A stretch of 55,611 nt of DNA from Verrucomicrobiota bacterium (GCA_019239825.1 JAFAZK010000163.1:1-55611); one strand, 5' to 3'; shown: positions 1 to 9,295, counted from the first letter of the stretch. Numbers and translations: made by a program. The notes: generated from the sequence alone by a model not told the origin.

Positions 1-1
1 C

Positions 2-301
2 AAACCGTGTTTGTTGGAACCGATACAGTTGCTCGAAATCCGAATTCCAAATGACTGTATGGGTAAAGTGATCGGCGACCTGTCGAGCCGCGGTGGCAAG
101 ATTCTCGGTATGGACACCGACGGCAATTTCCAGGTTGTCCGAGCGCATGTTCCGGCACGCGAGCTTTACCGATACTCGACGCAACTCCGATCTCTCACCG
201 GCGGCCGTGGCTTACACAGCGAAGAATTCAGCCATTACCAGGAGCTGCCCGCAGAGTTAGAACACAAGGTGGTCGAGTCAGCGAAGAAAGCTCGAAAGTA
301 A
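2..301 (+). CDS. EF-G-like translation factor, C-terminal fragment
   Basis: This is the C-terminal end of an elongation factor G-type GTPase. The reading frame is open to the left window edge, so the start lies outside. About 99 codons remain. They correspond to EF-G domain V: a first strand after LLEPIQLLEI, then MGKVIGDLSSRGG, GNFQVV and the late segment EEFSHYQELP followed by a charged tail. In the family this domain contacts the ribosome during translocation. The wording (GGRGLHSEEFSHYQ) resembles the second EF-G paralogue found in many bacteria more than canonical FusA, but the GTPase domain is not visible, so FusA versus FusA2 cannot be decided. It is followed, tail to tail, by the GH16 gene on the other strand. 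Confidence 0.85.
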   Translation, partial: KPCLLEPIQLLEIRIPNDCMGKVIGDLSSRGGKILGMDTDGNFQVVRAHVPARELYRYSTQLRSLTGGRGLHSEEFSHYQELPAELEHKVVESAKKARK

Positions 302-337
302 CATCTTTCGACATAGCGTTCTGCAAGCTGGTTGGAT

Positions 338-1249
338 TTAGTGAGGTGCCCAGCACCGGACATACTGACAGTCCAGTTCCTCCGGATCGCCAGTCGCTGG
401 GAACCCACGTCCACTCGCCATATCCAGGATCACGCTCTCAGGAACGTGAAAGGGGGCGGTAGCATTGAATCTTTCCACCTCAGCTCCATCCAGGTAGAAA
501 ATCACTTGCGCGTTCGGAAGGCTCGCCGGCTGTATCAGACAACCAAAAGTGTGCCATCCCCCAGGGGTCACTGCGAGATTGGAGATAGAGCCATCGCCTG
601 CGCTTTTGCCATTGTTTCCAAGCCCCCATAAGTGAGTATGGATCTCGTAATTTGACTTAGTCGATCCTGGTATCTGGTAGCCGAACTCCATGATATCAAC
701 TTCAGCGCAGACCTGAGTGTCTGAGAGATTCCCGGGGAATGCTTTAAGCCAAAATGCTGGCCAGTTTCCAGATCCCCCCGCTGGCAATCGCAGCTTAGCT
801 TCCCAATAGGCGTCCGCAACGGCAAATCCAGCGTCCCAAGCCGATCGAATAATGCCGCCCACCATCGTCCCTCGCGAGGAGAATGAATTAATGCTTAAGT
901 ATCCTTTATCAGTGGAAAATGGCAGCTTGTTTACGCCTATCCCGACAAACCTCGCGAAGTCGGGACAAACGCCTGGCGACGCGTACCACCTCGCGTGTGT
1001 GCCCGAGATACCTGTAGAATTCACTATCCCGGAGGTATTGATATTGGCGTAGTCCGGGCCAGTAAAGTCCTGATTCCAAACCAGCTTATAATTGTCGGGA
1101 AGAGTGACGCTGGGCTGAATTCCTTCTGCAGCAGTAGGCTTGGCCTCAGGGGTGTATTCGGTTGGGGTCGGCCCTTTTTGTTGGGCCAAAGTTGGCAAAA
1201 TAAAGCCGATTGAGAGCCCTATAACGGCAAGCACTAGGCGTGTCCTCAT
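338..1249 (-). CDS. Secreted glycoside hydrolase family 16 (beta-glucanase type)
   Basis: A 303-residue secreted enzyme of the GH16 concanavalin-like fold, which cleaves beta-1,3 or beta-1,4 linkages in glucans or galactans. Residues 1-22 look like a signal peptide (basic start, hydrophobic core, cleavage near LAQ). Residues 23-50 are a Pro/Thr-rich linker. The catalytic signature EVDIMEF carries the family's nucleophile E183, D185 and acid/base E188. The preceding segment AYWEAKLRLP and NWPAFWL are typical strands of the fold. The exact substrate cannot be told from the sequence. A purine-rich GGAGAA stretch lies just upstream of the ATG. The gene is alone, with no polysaccharide-utilisation neighbours. 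Confidence 0.9.
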   Translation of the reverse strand: MRTRLVLAVIGLSIGFILPTLAQQKGPTPTEYTPEAKPTAAEGIQPSVTLPDNYKLVWNQDFTGPDYANINTSGIVNSTGISGTHARWYASPGVCPDFARFVGIGVNKLPFSTDKGYLSINSFSSRGTMVGGIIRSAWDAGFAVADAYWEAKLRLPAGGSGNWPAFWLKAFPGNLSDTQVCAEVDIMEFGYQIPGSTKSNYEIHTHLWGLGNNGKSAGDGSISNLAVTPGGWHTFGCLIQPASLPNAQVIFYLDGAEVERFNATAPFHVPESVILDMASGRGFPATGDPEELDCQYVRCWAPH

Positions 1250-1601
1250 TCTCCATTTTCTCCGGAAAGACTAACTAGTTTAATACAAGTTTTTCCGCAA
1301 GCCACCCTGCTCCTGCTTGTCCAATCTACTGCTATGCCAGAAGCGCCTTTTGTGTGTAAATTGGGCCTACCCCTTTACATCCCCCTTCTGCTCGTCCAGC
1401 TGTATCCCAGGCCCGGTCTCACCTGTTTGTCTAAGATCCACTTGGTCGGAGGAGCTGGCGTTTGCTTTTGAAATATGATCCCGAAAGCATTCGACTATTG
1501 ATCCGTGTTTTCTTTGCGACTTTGCGTCTTTGCGTGAGATTTTCTTTGCTGGCATCTCGGACTTGTGGGGTTCGTAGTCACGTGCATCCTTTTTGTTGAA
1601 C
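1250..1601. repeat. Intergenic spacer with one family F arm
   Basis: About 350 bases without a convincing gene. Positions 1509-1550 hold one arm of the family F repeat, built on TTTGCGTCTTTGCGTGAGA, which recurs at 16167-16207 and as a facing pair at 44875-44996. The short open frame read backwards through this region overlaps the start of the XdhC gene and has no family resemblance, so it was not called. Confidence 0.6.
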
Positions 1602-2477
1602 ATGTTTGACGATGTTTTTGGAACTGCACACGAGCTGAAATCGCGCGGCGAGCCGTTTGCGATTGCGACCGTTATCAGCGTGCAAGGATCAGGATCGGCT
1701 AAGCCAGGATCGAAGGTTATTGTCGACACGGATGGCCACGTAGTGCTTGGATGGATTGGCGGCGGGTGCGCCGAAAGCACGGTCTGTCAAGAAGCCCTGG
1801 AAAGTATGAACGATGGCAAAGTCAGGGTCATTAATGTGGATCTTACCGATGAGGTTTTTGGAATGCCGTGCGGCGGTATGATGCAAGTGGCTATTGAACC
1901 GGTGTTGCCTAAACCGGATCTGCTAGTCGCCGGTCACGGCCGGATCGCTGAAACGTTAGCTCAGCTCGGGAATTTGCTGGGATTTTCTGTGACGGTAGCT
2001 GATCCGGGAGCGGTCCCTAATGCTTTTCCGACCGCTGATCATGTGTTTTCGACTGGGCTGAACTCGGCAGAAGTCGAAGTGAGGCCGGGATCTTATGTGG
2101 TGGTAGCAACGCATCACAAAGGCGATCATTTATCGCTTAAAAAAGCGATCGATAGCCAAGCCGGCTACGTGGCTTTGATCGCCAGCCGCAGCCGATCCCA
2201 ATTGATATTTGAATATCTTGAGGACGCGGGCATGCCGCGCGAGAACGTAGCCAAAATCCGTTCACCAGCGGGGTTGAGCCTCGGCGCGGAAACGCCGGAG
2301 GAAATCGCGCTCAGCATTATGAGCGAAGTGGTAGCGGTGCGCCGGGGCGGTTCGGGCCAGCCAATGGCTGAAAGCGCAGCGGTACGTCAACTCGAAGCGA
2401 ATCTCGATAAGCCGGCTCAAACGTTAGATGCACCCACGCTCCCGCCTGCCATCTCGAGTCAATCGAAAGGCCTCTGA
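1602..2477 (+). CDS. XdhC/CoxI-family molybdoenzyme maturation factor
   Basis: A 291-residue member of the XdhC/CoxI family. Members bind molybdenum cofactor, help its sulfuration and insert it into xanthine dehydrogenase-type enzymes. The N-terminal domain (about 1-100) has the family segments VQGSGSAKPG, GWIGGGCAE and GMPCGGMM, including conserved cysteines. The second half is Rossmann-like (LLVAGHGRIAETLA) and ends with the hallmark SPAGLSLGAETPEEIALSI. The tail after about residue 255 is low complexity. ATG at 1602 was preferred to the TTG three codons upstream. The stop overlaps the start of the next gene (TGATG), so the two are probably translated together. No xanthine dehydrogenase subunit is in the window, so the client enzyme is unknown. 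Confidence 0.88.
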   Translation: MFDDVFGTAHELKSRGEPFAIATVISVQGSGSAKPGSKVIVDTDGHVVLGWIGGGCAESTVCQEALESMNDGKVRVINVDLTDEVFGMPCGGMMQVAIEPVLPKPDLLVAGHGRIAETLAQLGNLLGFSVTVADPGAVPNAFPTADHVFSTGLNSAEVEVRPGSYVVVATHHKGDHLSLKKAIDSQAGYVALIASRSRSQLIFEYLEDAGMPRENVAKIRSPAGLSLGAETPEEIALSIMSEVVAVRRGGSGQPMAESAAVRQLEANLDKPAQTLDAPTLPPAISSQSKGL

Positions 2478-3097
2478 TGGTCTCTGCTGTTGTCCTGGCG
2501 GCCGGCATGTCGACCCGGATGGGTCGGAATAAATTGCTTCTGACCTTTCAGGACAGGCCACTGGTTGTCCACGCAATCGATACATTGTTGGCGTCGAAGG
2601 TCGGCGAGATCATTGTGGTTTTAGGTCACGAATCCGAGAAGGTCTGGGAACAACTTGAGGCTTACGCCATCCAGGTGTCCGACGGAGCTGCGACGAGTCG
2701 TGTCCGTCTGGTCAAGAATCCCGATTACCGTGAGGGGCTGAGCACCTCGGTTCGAACCGGCGTTCAGGCGGTCTGCCCTGAAGGCGCGGCTATTATGATT
2801 TATCTGGCAGATCAGCCGCTGATTGAACCCGGCGATGTGGACCGGATCATCGCGGCATTCGCTGCAGCGAAAGCGGAAAACAAGACGATCGTGGTTCCGT
2901 TTTTTAAAGGCGAACGGGGCAATCCGGTGATCCTGGATGCAACGTTGAGGGATTCAATCTTAGGGATTGTAGGAGATGTGGGCTGCAAGGGTGTGATCAA
3001 ACGTTACCCCGAACAGGTTTACGCAATCGAGATGGAAAACGATCACGTCGTGCGTGATGTGGACGACGTTCAGGCGTACGAACGGTTGGTAGGGTAG
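2477..3097 (+). CDS. MobA/MocA-like molybdopterin nucleotidyltransferase
   Basis: A 206-residue NTP transferase of the MobA-like fold. It most likely attaches CMP (MocA type) or GMP to molybdopterin. The N-terminal signature AVVLAAGMSTRMGRNKL, at residues 4-20, is the nucleotide-binding loop with its conserved Arg and Lys. The metal-binding region is represented by YLADQPLI, and GERGNPV is the usual loop near the active site. It starts inside the stop codon of the XdhC gene. The XdhC-MocA pairing is typical of operons that mature xanthine dehydrogenase or CO dehydrogenase-like enzymes. That favours the cytidylyltransferase reading, though the sequence alone does not separate CTP from GTP use. 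Confidence 0.87.
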   Translation: MVSAVVLAAGMSTRMGRNKLLLTFQDRPLVVHAIDTLLASKVGEIIVVLGHESEKVWEQLEAYAIQVSDGAATSRVRLVKNPDYREGLSTSVRTGVQAVCPEGAAIMIYLADQPLIEPGDVDRIIAAFAAAKAENKTIVVPFFKGERGNPVILDATLRDSILGIVGDVGCKGVIKRYPEQVYAIEMENDHVVRDVDDVQAYERLVG

Positions 3098-3100
3098 CCG

Positions 3101-3237
3101 CAATCGTACTCGTACTCGTCCTCGAAGGCTTTAGGCGTAGCTGCGGTCTCAAGCGTCGAGCTTCCAAGCCGCGGACCTCCGGCGATTCAATTGCTGCAGA
3201 ACGAAATCGAGGACGACGACGAGTACGAGTACGATTG
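3101..3237. repeat. Family C palindrome, copy C1
   Basis: The left arm at 3101-3125 (core TCGTACTCGTACTCGTCCTC) is complementary to the right arm at 3207-3237. The right arm carries an extra GACGAC. The 81-base centre has no coding signal. Related arms occur at 25331-25360, 37214-37243, 37600-37632, 48931-48946 and 49261-49286, where they enclose or adjoin other repeats. Confidence 0.8.
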
Positions 3238-3252
3238 GGCGTGGCAACACGG

Positions 3253-3360
3253 TAGGCCACGGCTCGGCGCGCTTTCGGGCCTAACAATATCGTTCATCCC
3301 GGTTCACTTTTCTGCTTCGTCACAGGCATATCGGCTTTCGGGAAGCCTCGCCCCACCAAC
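3253..3360. repeat. Family B repeat, right half only
   Basis: This stretch starts with CGGCTCGGCGCGCTTTCGGG, an inner right arm, and ends with GAAGCCTCGCCCCACCAA, an outer right arm, compared with the complete copy at 9296-9539. No left half is visible, because the family C palindrome occupies the expected place. It looks like a truncated copy. Confidence 0.65.
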
Positions 3361-3370
3361 CTCGGCTGCC

Positions 3371-4798
3371 TTACCGAACCGCCCCGCACTCCAACCCGAA
3401 ATACGCCTTCGCGTTCTCGAAACAGATTCCTCTCACTAAACTACCTAACAAACCTTCATCATTGGGAAGCTCACCTCGCTCGACTTCGCGGCCAAGAACA
3501 TCACAAAGCACTCGCCGGAAATACTCATGCCGCGGATAGGACATGAAGCTACGAGAGTCGGTCAGCATACCGACAAAATGCGTGAGCAGGCCGCAATTCG
3601 ATAACGCATTCAATTGCCACTCGATGGCTTCTTTCTGATCCAGAAACCACCAGCCGGTGCCGAACTGGAGTTTTCCCGGAGTCGGACCGCTCTGGAAATT
3701 GCCGACCATTGTCGCCAATACATAATTATCATTGGGGTTAAGATTGTAGAGGATCATTCGGGGCAATTTCCCCGCCGACTCCAATTGATCTAAATATCTG
3801 ACTAAAGGCTCCGCTTGTGACCAATCTCCGATGGAGTCGAACCCGGTGTCGGGGCCAAGTTGTTTAAAAGCGCGACTATTCGTATTCCTAAGCCCGCCCA
3901 GGTGGAGCTGCTTGGTCCAATCCGCTTCTGCGTCCAGTTCGCCAAAAAACCGTAAGAGGTAGCTTCTGAACTTAAGCGTTTCGTCATCTCCCGGCGCGGC
4001 TCCTGATCGCACTTTTCCGTAGATGGCACGCGCTTCAGATTCATCGCACGTCGCGGAATAACAATACGGGATACCGTGATCGGACAACTTCGCGCCGTGG
4101 TCGTCGAAGAACCGATGCCGGCTCCGCAACGCGTCCAAGAATTCTGTAAGATCGCGACAAGCGGAGCCGCTGATTTTTGCCAGCCGATCAGTCCATTGGT
4201 TAAACGATTCTATCTGATCGACGGCAAATGCTTTGTCAGGACGAAAGGCGGGATAAACCATCGTTGATAAACCGCTCTTTCGGATCGTTTGATGGTGCTC
4301 CAAATCATCCGTTGGATCATCGGTGGTACAGATCACCGAAACCTTGAATTTTTCGATGATTCGCTGGGCGGTGAGATCTTGAAGGCGCTCGTTAGCCTGT
4401 TCCCAAATCCGGGGAGCAGAAGCCTCGTCAAGAAGCTCACTGATATCGAAATACCGTTGCAACTCGAGATGAGTCCAATGATAGAGCGGGTTGCGGATAG
4501 CAGCGGGAACGGTCTTAGCGTAGGCGAGGAACTTGTCGTAATCGCTGGCCTCACCGGTGATATAGCGTTCGGGCACACCATGGGCGCGCATCGCTCTCCA
4601 TTTGTAATGATCGCCGTACCTACCGTCGTTTAGCCAGATCCTGGTCAGATTTTCGAACCGCCGGTTCTGGGCGATTTCTGCGGGCGGGATGTGGCAATGG
4701 TAGTCGAAGATGGGAAGATCTTGGGCAAATTCGAAATACAGTTTTTCGCTCGTCGGCGTAGATAAGAGGAAGTTCCGGGAGAGAAATTGGTCCTTCAT
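3371..4798 (-). CDS. uxaC: Glucuronate isomerase
   Basis: Uronate isomerase converts D-glucuronate to D-fructuronate and D-galacturonate to D-tagaturonate, the first cytoplasmic step of hexuronate breakdown. The protein from the ATG at 4798 has 475 residues, close to the usual 470. Family landmarks are LPIFDYHCHIPP with metal ligands H34 and H36, ENLTRIWLNDGRYGDHYKWR, ITGEASDYDKFLAYA, NPLYHWTHLELQRYF, VICTTDDPTDDLEHH and the C-terminal SYPRHEYFRR. A TTG seven codons upstream would add MPAYILP. The ATG was preferred because UxaC proteins begin with the sequence seen here. It is divergent from the ExuT-like transporter gene, 75 bases away, so the pair probably shares a control region. Confidence 0.95.
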   Translation of the reverse strand: MKDQFLSRNFLLSTPTSEKLYFEFAQDLPIFDYHCHIPPAEIAQNRRFENLTRIWLNDGRYGDHYKWRAMRAHGVPERYITGEASDYDKFLAYAKTVPAAIRNPLYHWTHLELQRYFDISELLDEASAPRIWEQANERLQDLTAQRIIEKFKVSVICTTDDPTDDLEHHQTIRKSGLSTMVYPAFRPDKAFAVDQIESFNQWTDRLAKISGSACRDLTEFLDALRSRHRFFDDHGAKLSDHGIPYCYSATCDESEARAIYGKVRSGAAPGDDETLKFRSYLLRFFGELDAEADWTKQLHLGGLRNTNSRAFKQLGPDTGFDSIGDWSQAEPLVRYLDQLESAGKLPRMILYNLNPNDNYVLATMVGNFQSGPTPGKLQFGTGWWFLDQKEAIEWQLNALSNCGLLTHFVGMLTDSRSFMSYPRHEYFRRVLCDVLGREVERGELPNDEGLLGSLVRGICFENAKAYFGLECGAVR

Positions 4799-4873
4799 AG
4801 GTAAAATATAGGCTGGCAATCGAGTGCGAGATAAAAGAGCCTGTGTACTAACCGATCCGGCTCAAGCGCTGCT

Positions 4874-6151
4874 ATGAAGAAAATCCCAGGACTGCGCTGG
4901 TGGATTATCGGGCTAATCTGCCTTGGCACAATCATAAATTATCTAGCGCGTAACTCGCTAGCGGTATTGGCGCCTGAACTCGAGAAGCGGTTACAATTCT
5001 CCGATCAACAATATTCGTACATCGTCTTAGCATTTCAGCTTGGCTACACTGTGATGCAGTCGGTTTGCGGTTTCATCCTCGATTTTCTCGGACTCCAGCT
5101 CGGGTTTGCTTTGTTCGCTTTGGCTTGGTCTCTTTTTAATGTACTGCACTCATTTGCCGGAGGCTGGGCTTCGCTGGCTTTCTTTCGCGGGCTACTAGGT
5201 CTGAGCGAAGCTTCGGCGATCCCTGCCGGCATCAAGGCGATCTCGGAATGGTTTCCTGCTAAAGAACGCTCGGTCGCAGTCGGCTATTTCAACGCTGGGA
5301 CTTCGCTCGGCGCTTTGCTAGCGCCACCACTAGTGGTTTGGGTCTTAGTACAGTCCGGCTGGCAAATGGCGTTTGTGGTGACGGGCAGCCTCGGCTTTAT
5401 CTGGGCGGCCCTATGGTGGTTTTTTTACCGATCGCCTAGCAAACACCGGTTGCTGGGTGAGAACGAGCGTTCCTACATCATCAAGGGTCAAGAACGGGAT
5501 AAAGTCGTAACGACCGAAGAAAGGAAACCTCCTTCCATCCGCAAGATTTTGTCCTCCTCCCGATTCTGGGGTATCGCACTCCCTCGTTTTTTAGCCGAGC
5601 CTGCCTGGCAAACCTTCAACTTTTGGATTCCGCTCTATCTGGCCAAGGAACGCCATATGGACCTTAAAGAGATCGCGGTATTCGCGTGGTTACCGTTCCT
5701 GGCTGCTGACCTTGGCGGAATCTTCGGCGGTTATTTGTCCCCGTTATTGATGAAGTTTTTCCGGATCAAACTGATCGATTCCAGAATTGCCGGCATTGTG
5801 TTAGGTGCAATCCTCATGATTGGGCCGGGATCGATCGGCTTAGCCGCCAGCCCTTATGTTGCGATCGCCCTTTTTTGCATCGGCGGGTTTGCCCACCAAA
5901 TGATCTCAGCCCTGCTAAATACTTTGAGTGCTGATGTGTTCGACGCGCATGAAGTCGCGACAGCGAATGGTTTTACCGGTACTGCAGCTTGGACGGGCGG
6001 CTTGCTATTCACGTTGGTGGTTGGCGCCCTGGTCAGCACTATCGGCTACGGGCCACTGTTCGCTTGCCTGGCAATATTTGACTTGGTCGGAGCAACTATC
6101 GTGATCGTGTTACTGCGCGGGCGAGGCCGAGGCGCTCAGACCGCAACCTGA
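4874..6151 (+). CDS. exuT: Hexuronate transporter, ExuT-like MFS carrier
   Basis: A 425-residue major facilitator protein of the anion:cation symporter type with about 12 membrane segments. The first helix carries GTIINYLARNSLAVLAPEL, which matches the ExuT/GudP group. The second and third helices follow the usual spacing, with FFRGLLGLSEA and a central charged loop around residues 190-225 (KGQERDKVVTTEERK). Known relatives take up glucuronate, galacturonate or related acids with protons or sodium. The gene sits back to back with uxaC, and a KDG kinase gene lies at 34.4 kb, which supports hexuronate as substrate. The precise sugar acid is inferred from context. Confidence 0.85.
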   Translation: MKKIPGLRWWIIGLICLGTIINYLARNSLAVLAPELEKRLQFSDQQYSYIVLAFQLGYTVMQSVCGFILDFLGLQLGFALFALAWSLFNVLHSFAGGWASLAFFRGLLGLSEASAIPAGIKAISEWFPAKERSVAVGYFNAGTSLGALLAPPLVVWVLVQSGWQMAFVVTGSLGFIWAALWWFFYRSPSKHRLLGENERSYIIKGQERDKVVTTEERKPPSIRKILSSSRFWGIALPRFLAEPAWQTFNFWIPLYLAKERHMDLKEIAVFAWLPFLAADLGGIFGGYLSPLLMKFFRIKLIDSRIAGIVLGAILMIGPGSIGLAASPYVAIALFCIGGFAHQMISALLNTLSADVFDAHEVATANGFTGTAAWTGGLLFTLVVGALVSTIGYGPLFACLAIFDLVGATIVIVLLRGRGRGAQTAT

Positions 6152-6152
6152 T

Positions 6153-6340
6153 AATTTCACCGCAAAGACAGAGAGAGCACAGAGAGATTTTCATCACAAA
6201 GACACAAAGTACAACAAGGTTTGAAGTTACACGTTTGTCGGGTCCGACAAGACCACGTCGCAAGAAAGACAAGGTCCCAAAACCGATAGTTTTCTCTCTG
6301 TATCCAATCTTGGTGTCCTTTGTGTCTCTGTGGTGAACCA
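6153..6340. repeat. Family E inverted repeat, copy E1
   Basis: Degenerate arms facing each other: AATTTCACCGCAAAGACAGA and a following CACAGAGAG on the left, and CTTTGTGTCTCTGTGGTGAA on the right. The element fills the gap between the ExuT-like gene and the GH31 gene. Better preserved relatives are at 33040-33255 and 34162-34379. Confidence 0.65.
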
Positions 6341-6351
6341 TTTCTTTTCCT

Positions 6352-8757
6352 ATGTCACTCGCTACTATCCCGTTGTTTCGTATCACCGAGCACGCTGGCG
6401 CCCGCATTACCCTCGAAAGTGATGAGGGTCACGTAGTCCATCTTTTCATTCTGGAGGAAGACATTGTGCGCTTGATGGTGTTGCCCGCTGGTGTGCTCAG
6501 TTTCCCCCGCACCTGGGCCATAGCGCCTGGTCTGGAGGACGTGCCACTCGAAGGGCGGGACCGATTTGATCTTGGGGGTTTCTCCTTTCCGCTCTACCAA
6601 CTCGAGCAAAACCCGAACAAGGTTCAAATTAGGACTAACCGGGTTCGTCTAACCATCCAGTTAAAGGGACTTTATTGCCGGTGGGAAATATTCCAGGATG
6701 GGGTCTGGCGATTTGCTGCGTCCGATCGGGCTACGCAGAATTATAACTTCGGTTGGTGGGATCACCGAGTTTATCACTATCTGAAACGTGAGCCGGATGA
6801 AATGTATTTCGGCTTGGGCGAACGAGCCGGCGTGACTAACCGGGCTGGCCAAAGCTACCGGCTGACTAATCTGGACGCGATGGGATATAACGCCCGAACC
6901 ACTGATCCTTTATACAAACACATTCCTTACTACCTGACTTGGAAAAGTCAGACCAAGGTGGCTTACGGCCTCTTTTACGATACGGTAGCTGATTGCGCCT
7001 TCGATCTAGGGCGCGAACTGGATAACTACCATGGTCACTATCGTTATTTCGTCGCTGACCACGGAGACTTAGATTATTATTTTATCGCCGGTGTTACCTT
7101 GGCGGATGTTGTTCGACGTTACACCTGGTTAACCGGCCGGCCCGCACTCGCCCCAAAATGGAGTCTGGGTTATTCAGGTTCAACGATGTCCTATACGGAC
7201 GCCGATAATGCGCAAGAGCGAATGGATGAATTTCTATTGCGCTGTCAGGAGCACGATATCCTTTGCGACTCGTTTCATCTCTCTTCCGGTTACACCTCGA
7301 TCCAGGGTAAACGCTATGTATTCAATTGGGACCGCAGCAAGTTCCCGGATCCCGAAGCGTTTGTTCGGCGATATTTGGATCACGGAGTGCATCTTTGCCC
7401 CAACATCAAACCCTGCTTATTGCGCGACCATCCTCTTTTTAGTGAAGTCGAGGCCGAAGGACTTTTCATCCGGGATCAAGACGGAAAACCGACCATGGTG
7501 CAATTCTGGGATGAAGTCGGCGCCTATCTCGACTTTACCAATCCAAAGACAGTCGCTTGGTGGAAATCGCGAGTCACCGAATCATTGTTAAAATACGGAG
7601 TCACCGCCACCTGGAATGACAATAACGAATTTGAGATATGGACTGAACAGGCGCAGATCCAGGGTTTTGGAAAACCGCGACGAGCTGTAGAATGCAAGCC
7701 GCTGCAAACGCTTCTTATGATGCGCGCCTCTCGGGATGCGCAGCGCGAATTTGCGCCCGAGAAACGGCCCTTCCTGGTAACTCGTTCCGGCGCGGCTGGC
7801 ATGCAGCGCTATGTTCAGACTTGGTCCGGTGACAACTACACTTCTTGGGAGACACTGCGTTACAATATCAAGATGGGGATCGGGCTTGCGCTTTCTGGGA
7901 TATCCAACCTCGGACATGATATCGGTGGTTTTTCTGGTCCTGCTCCCGAGCCCGAACTGCTCTTACGTTGGGTTCAATTCGGCATCTTCTTGCCGCGGTT
8001 CAGCATCCATTCATGGAACGACGATCAAACCGCAAACGAACCCTGGATGTATCCGGAAATCACGCCTTATATCCGGGAACTGATCAAGTTTCGGTATCGT
8101 TTGATCCCCTATTTGTATGACCTGCTCTGGCATGCGCATCGTGATTATGAGCCGATCATTCGGCCAACTTTCTACGATTTCCCAGCAGACGATCGCTGCT
8201 ACCTCGAAAATGATGAGATGTTGCTCGGGTCCAATCTCCTAGTTGCGGCGGTGGTCGAACCCGGTCAGCGTGCCCGGCCTGTTTACCTGCCAGCCGGGAG
8301 TGCCTGGTACGACTTCTGGGCTGGTGATTATTATCCCGGCGGCCAGCAGGTCGTTTTGCCTGCTCCTTGGGATCGTCCACCACTATTAGCTAAAGCCGGC
8401 AGCGTGATTCCTCTCAATCTGGCGGATCAGCATTTCTCGAAACCCGCCGACCATCGCGGATTTTTCATTTTTCCGCTTCGCGATGAAGGCCAATTCGGGT
8501 GCCAGTGCTTTGAGGACGATGGCGTCAGTGAGTCTTACCGAGATGGCAAATACTGGAACTGGCGATTGCAGATCTCAGCTTCTCGTTCAAATCTTTCCGT
8601 GAAAATCGAACGAGGTGGCGAAGCCGACCCGAAAGTCAAAGAGACGATTCTTTTACTACCTCGTCAGGAGATGCGACAAATCGATCTTCAAGGCGCCTGG
8701 TTGCTCTCTGATGATTCATTCGGAAGCCACCGCGATCTTAAAGTGGTCTTGGATTGA
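6352..8757 (+). CDS. Glycoside hydrolase family 31 (alpha-glucosidase type)
   Basis: An 801-residue retaining alpha-glycosidase of GH31. Residues 1-250 form the beta-sandwich N-terminal domain. Residues 260-600 form the TIM barrel, starting with PALAPKWSLGY. The catalytic nucleophile is D423 in TWNDNNEFEIW, and the acid/base is D494 in TWSGDNYTSWE, followed by GISNLGHDIGGF. The remainder is the beta-domain with the usual ARPVYLPAGSAWYDFW. The family cleaves terminal alpha-glucose or alpha-xylose residues. There is no signal peptide, so it probably acts in the cytoplasm on imported oligosaccharides. The substrate is not settled by the sequence. It stands alone, preceded by a family E repeat. 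Confidence 0.93.
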   Translation: MSLATIPLFRITEHAGARITLESDEGHVVHLFILEEDIVRLMVLPAGVLSFPRTWAIAPGLEDVPLEGRDRFDLGGFSFPLYQLEQNPNKVQIRTNRVRLTIQLKGLYCRWEIFQDGVWRFAASDRATQNYNFGWWDHRVYHYLKREPDEMYFGLGERAGVTNRAGQSYRLTNLDAMGYNARTTDPLYKHIPYYLTWKSQTKVAYGLFYDTVADCAFDLGRELDNYHGHYRYFVADHGDLDYYFIAGVTLADVVRRYTWLTGRPALAPKWSLGYSGSTMSYTDADNAQERMDEFLLRCQEHDILCDSFHLSSGYTSIQGKRYVFNWDRSKFPDPEAFVRRYLDHGVHLCPNIKPCLLRDHPLFSEVEAEGLFIRDQDGKPTMVQFWDEVGAYLDFTNPKTVAWWKSRVTESLLKYGVTATWNDNNEFEIWTEQAQIQGFGKPRRAVECKPLQTLLMMRASRDAQREFAPEKRPFLVTRSGAAGMQRYVQTWSGDNYTSWETLRYNIKMGIGLALSGISNLGHDIGGFSGPAPEPELLLRWVQFGIFLPRFSIHSWNDDQTANEPWMYPEITPYIRELIKFRYRLIPYLYDLLWHAHRDYEPIIRPTFYDFPADDRCYLENDEMLLGSNLLVAAVVEPGQRARPVYLPAGSAWYDFWAGDYYPGGQQVVLPAPWDRPPLLAKAGSVIPLNLADQHFSKPADHRGFFIFPLRDEGQFGCQCFEDDGVSESYRDGKYWNWRLQISASRSNLSVKIERGGEADPKVKETILLLPRQEMRQIDLQGAWLLSDDSFGSHRDLKVVLD

Positions 8758-8931
8758 CGGGATAGCGTCCTACGGGAGGGGGTACGCCTTGGCCGGGACA
8801 CCATTCTTCGCTCTCCGACGCGGAATGCCTGTCAATATCCTCATCTTCGGTTTTCTCCTCGCGGCGGGCTACAATCGAGAAGAGTTGTATCCAAAATTCC
8901 TTTTCGTCGAATTCAACAAGAGCGTTCATAA

Positions 8932-9195
8932 TCAATTTCCGGGTGAAGGTGAGGCTTGGTTGAAATGGCTGACGCCCAGATTATGGAAAGCGTCGGAAAT
9001 CGGCTGCAAAGGGGATGACAGGCCAGCAACGACAGTGTCGAAATACCAGTCATAGATAAGTACTCCGGCTACAGAACTACCTAAGGCGATAGCGGCAGCG
9101 ATTAGGACGATATGGAGCCAATTCGCTCCGCCAGCCCTACGATTCTGCGGTTGATCCGCTGGTACAACGCTGGAAGCCGCTTGCCGTGGTCTCAT
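8932..9195 (-). CDS. Possible small single-span membrane protein
   Basis: An 87-codon frame that I do not recognise. From the ATG at 9195 it has a basic N-terminus (MRPRQ, then QNRRAGG) and one clear hydrophobic segment (WLHIVLIAAAIALGSSVAGV, residues 26-45), followed by an aromatic DWYF and a polar tail. This fits a small inner-membrane protein with the positive end inside. No strong ribosome-binding site is visible and no relative comes to mind. A further short frame on the same strand (8738-8929) begins just after its stop but ends in low-complexity sequence overlapping the GH31 gene, so it was not called. Confidence 0.4.
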   Translation of the reverse strand: MRPRQAASSVVPADQPQNRRAGGANWLHIVLIAAAIALGSSVAGVLIYDWYFDTVVAGLSSPLQPISDAFHNLGVSHFNQASPSPGN

Positions 9196-9295
9196 AGCCG
9201 ACAATGAAAGACGTCGGCTCTATCGAAACCAGAGATTCAGGACCGGCGCGGAAAAAAAGAGGATGAGTGACGAGGTTAGGGCGCCGGACGCGACG

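Noticed and set aside
1367..1780. 137-codon minus-strand frame over the XdhC start
   Set aside because: It overlaps the well-supported XdhC gene and runs through a family F repeat. The composition is not protein-like.
8615..9055. 146-codon plus-strand frame overlapping the GH31 end
   Set aside because: Its first part overlaps the GH31 gene in another frame, and the rest has no family likeness and sits opposite a small membrane-protein candidate.
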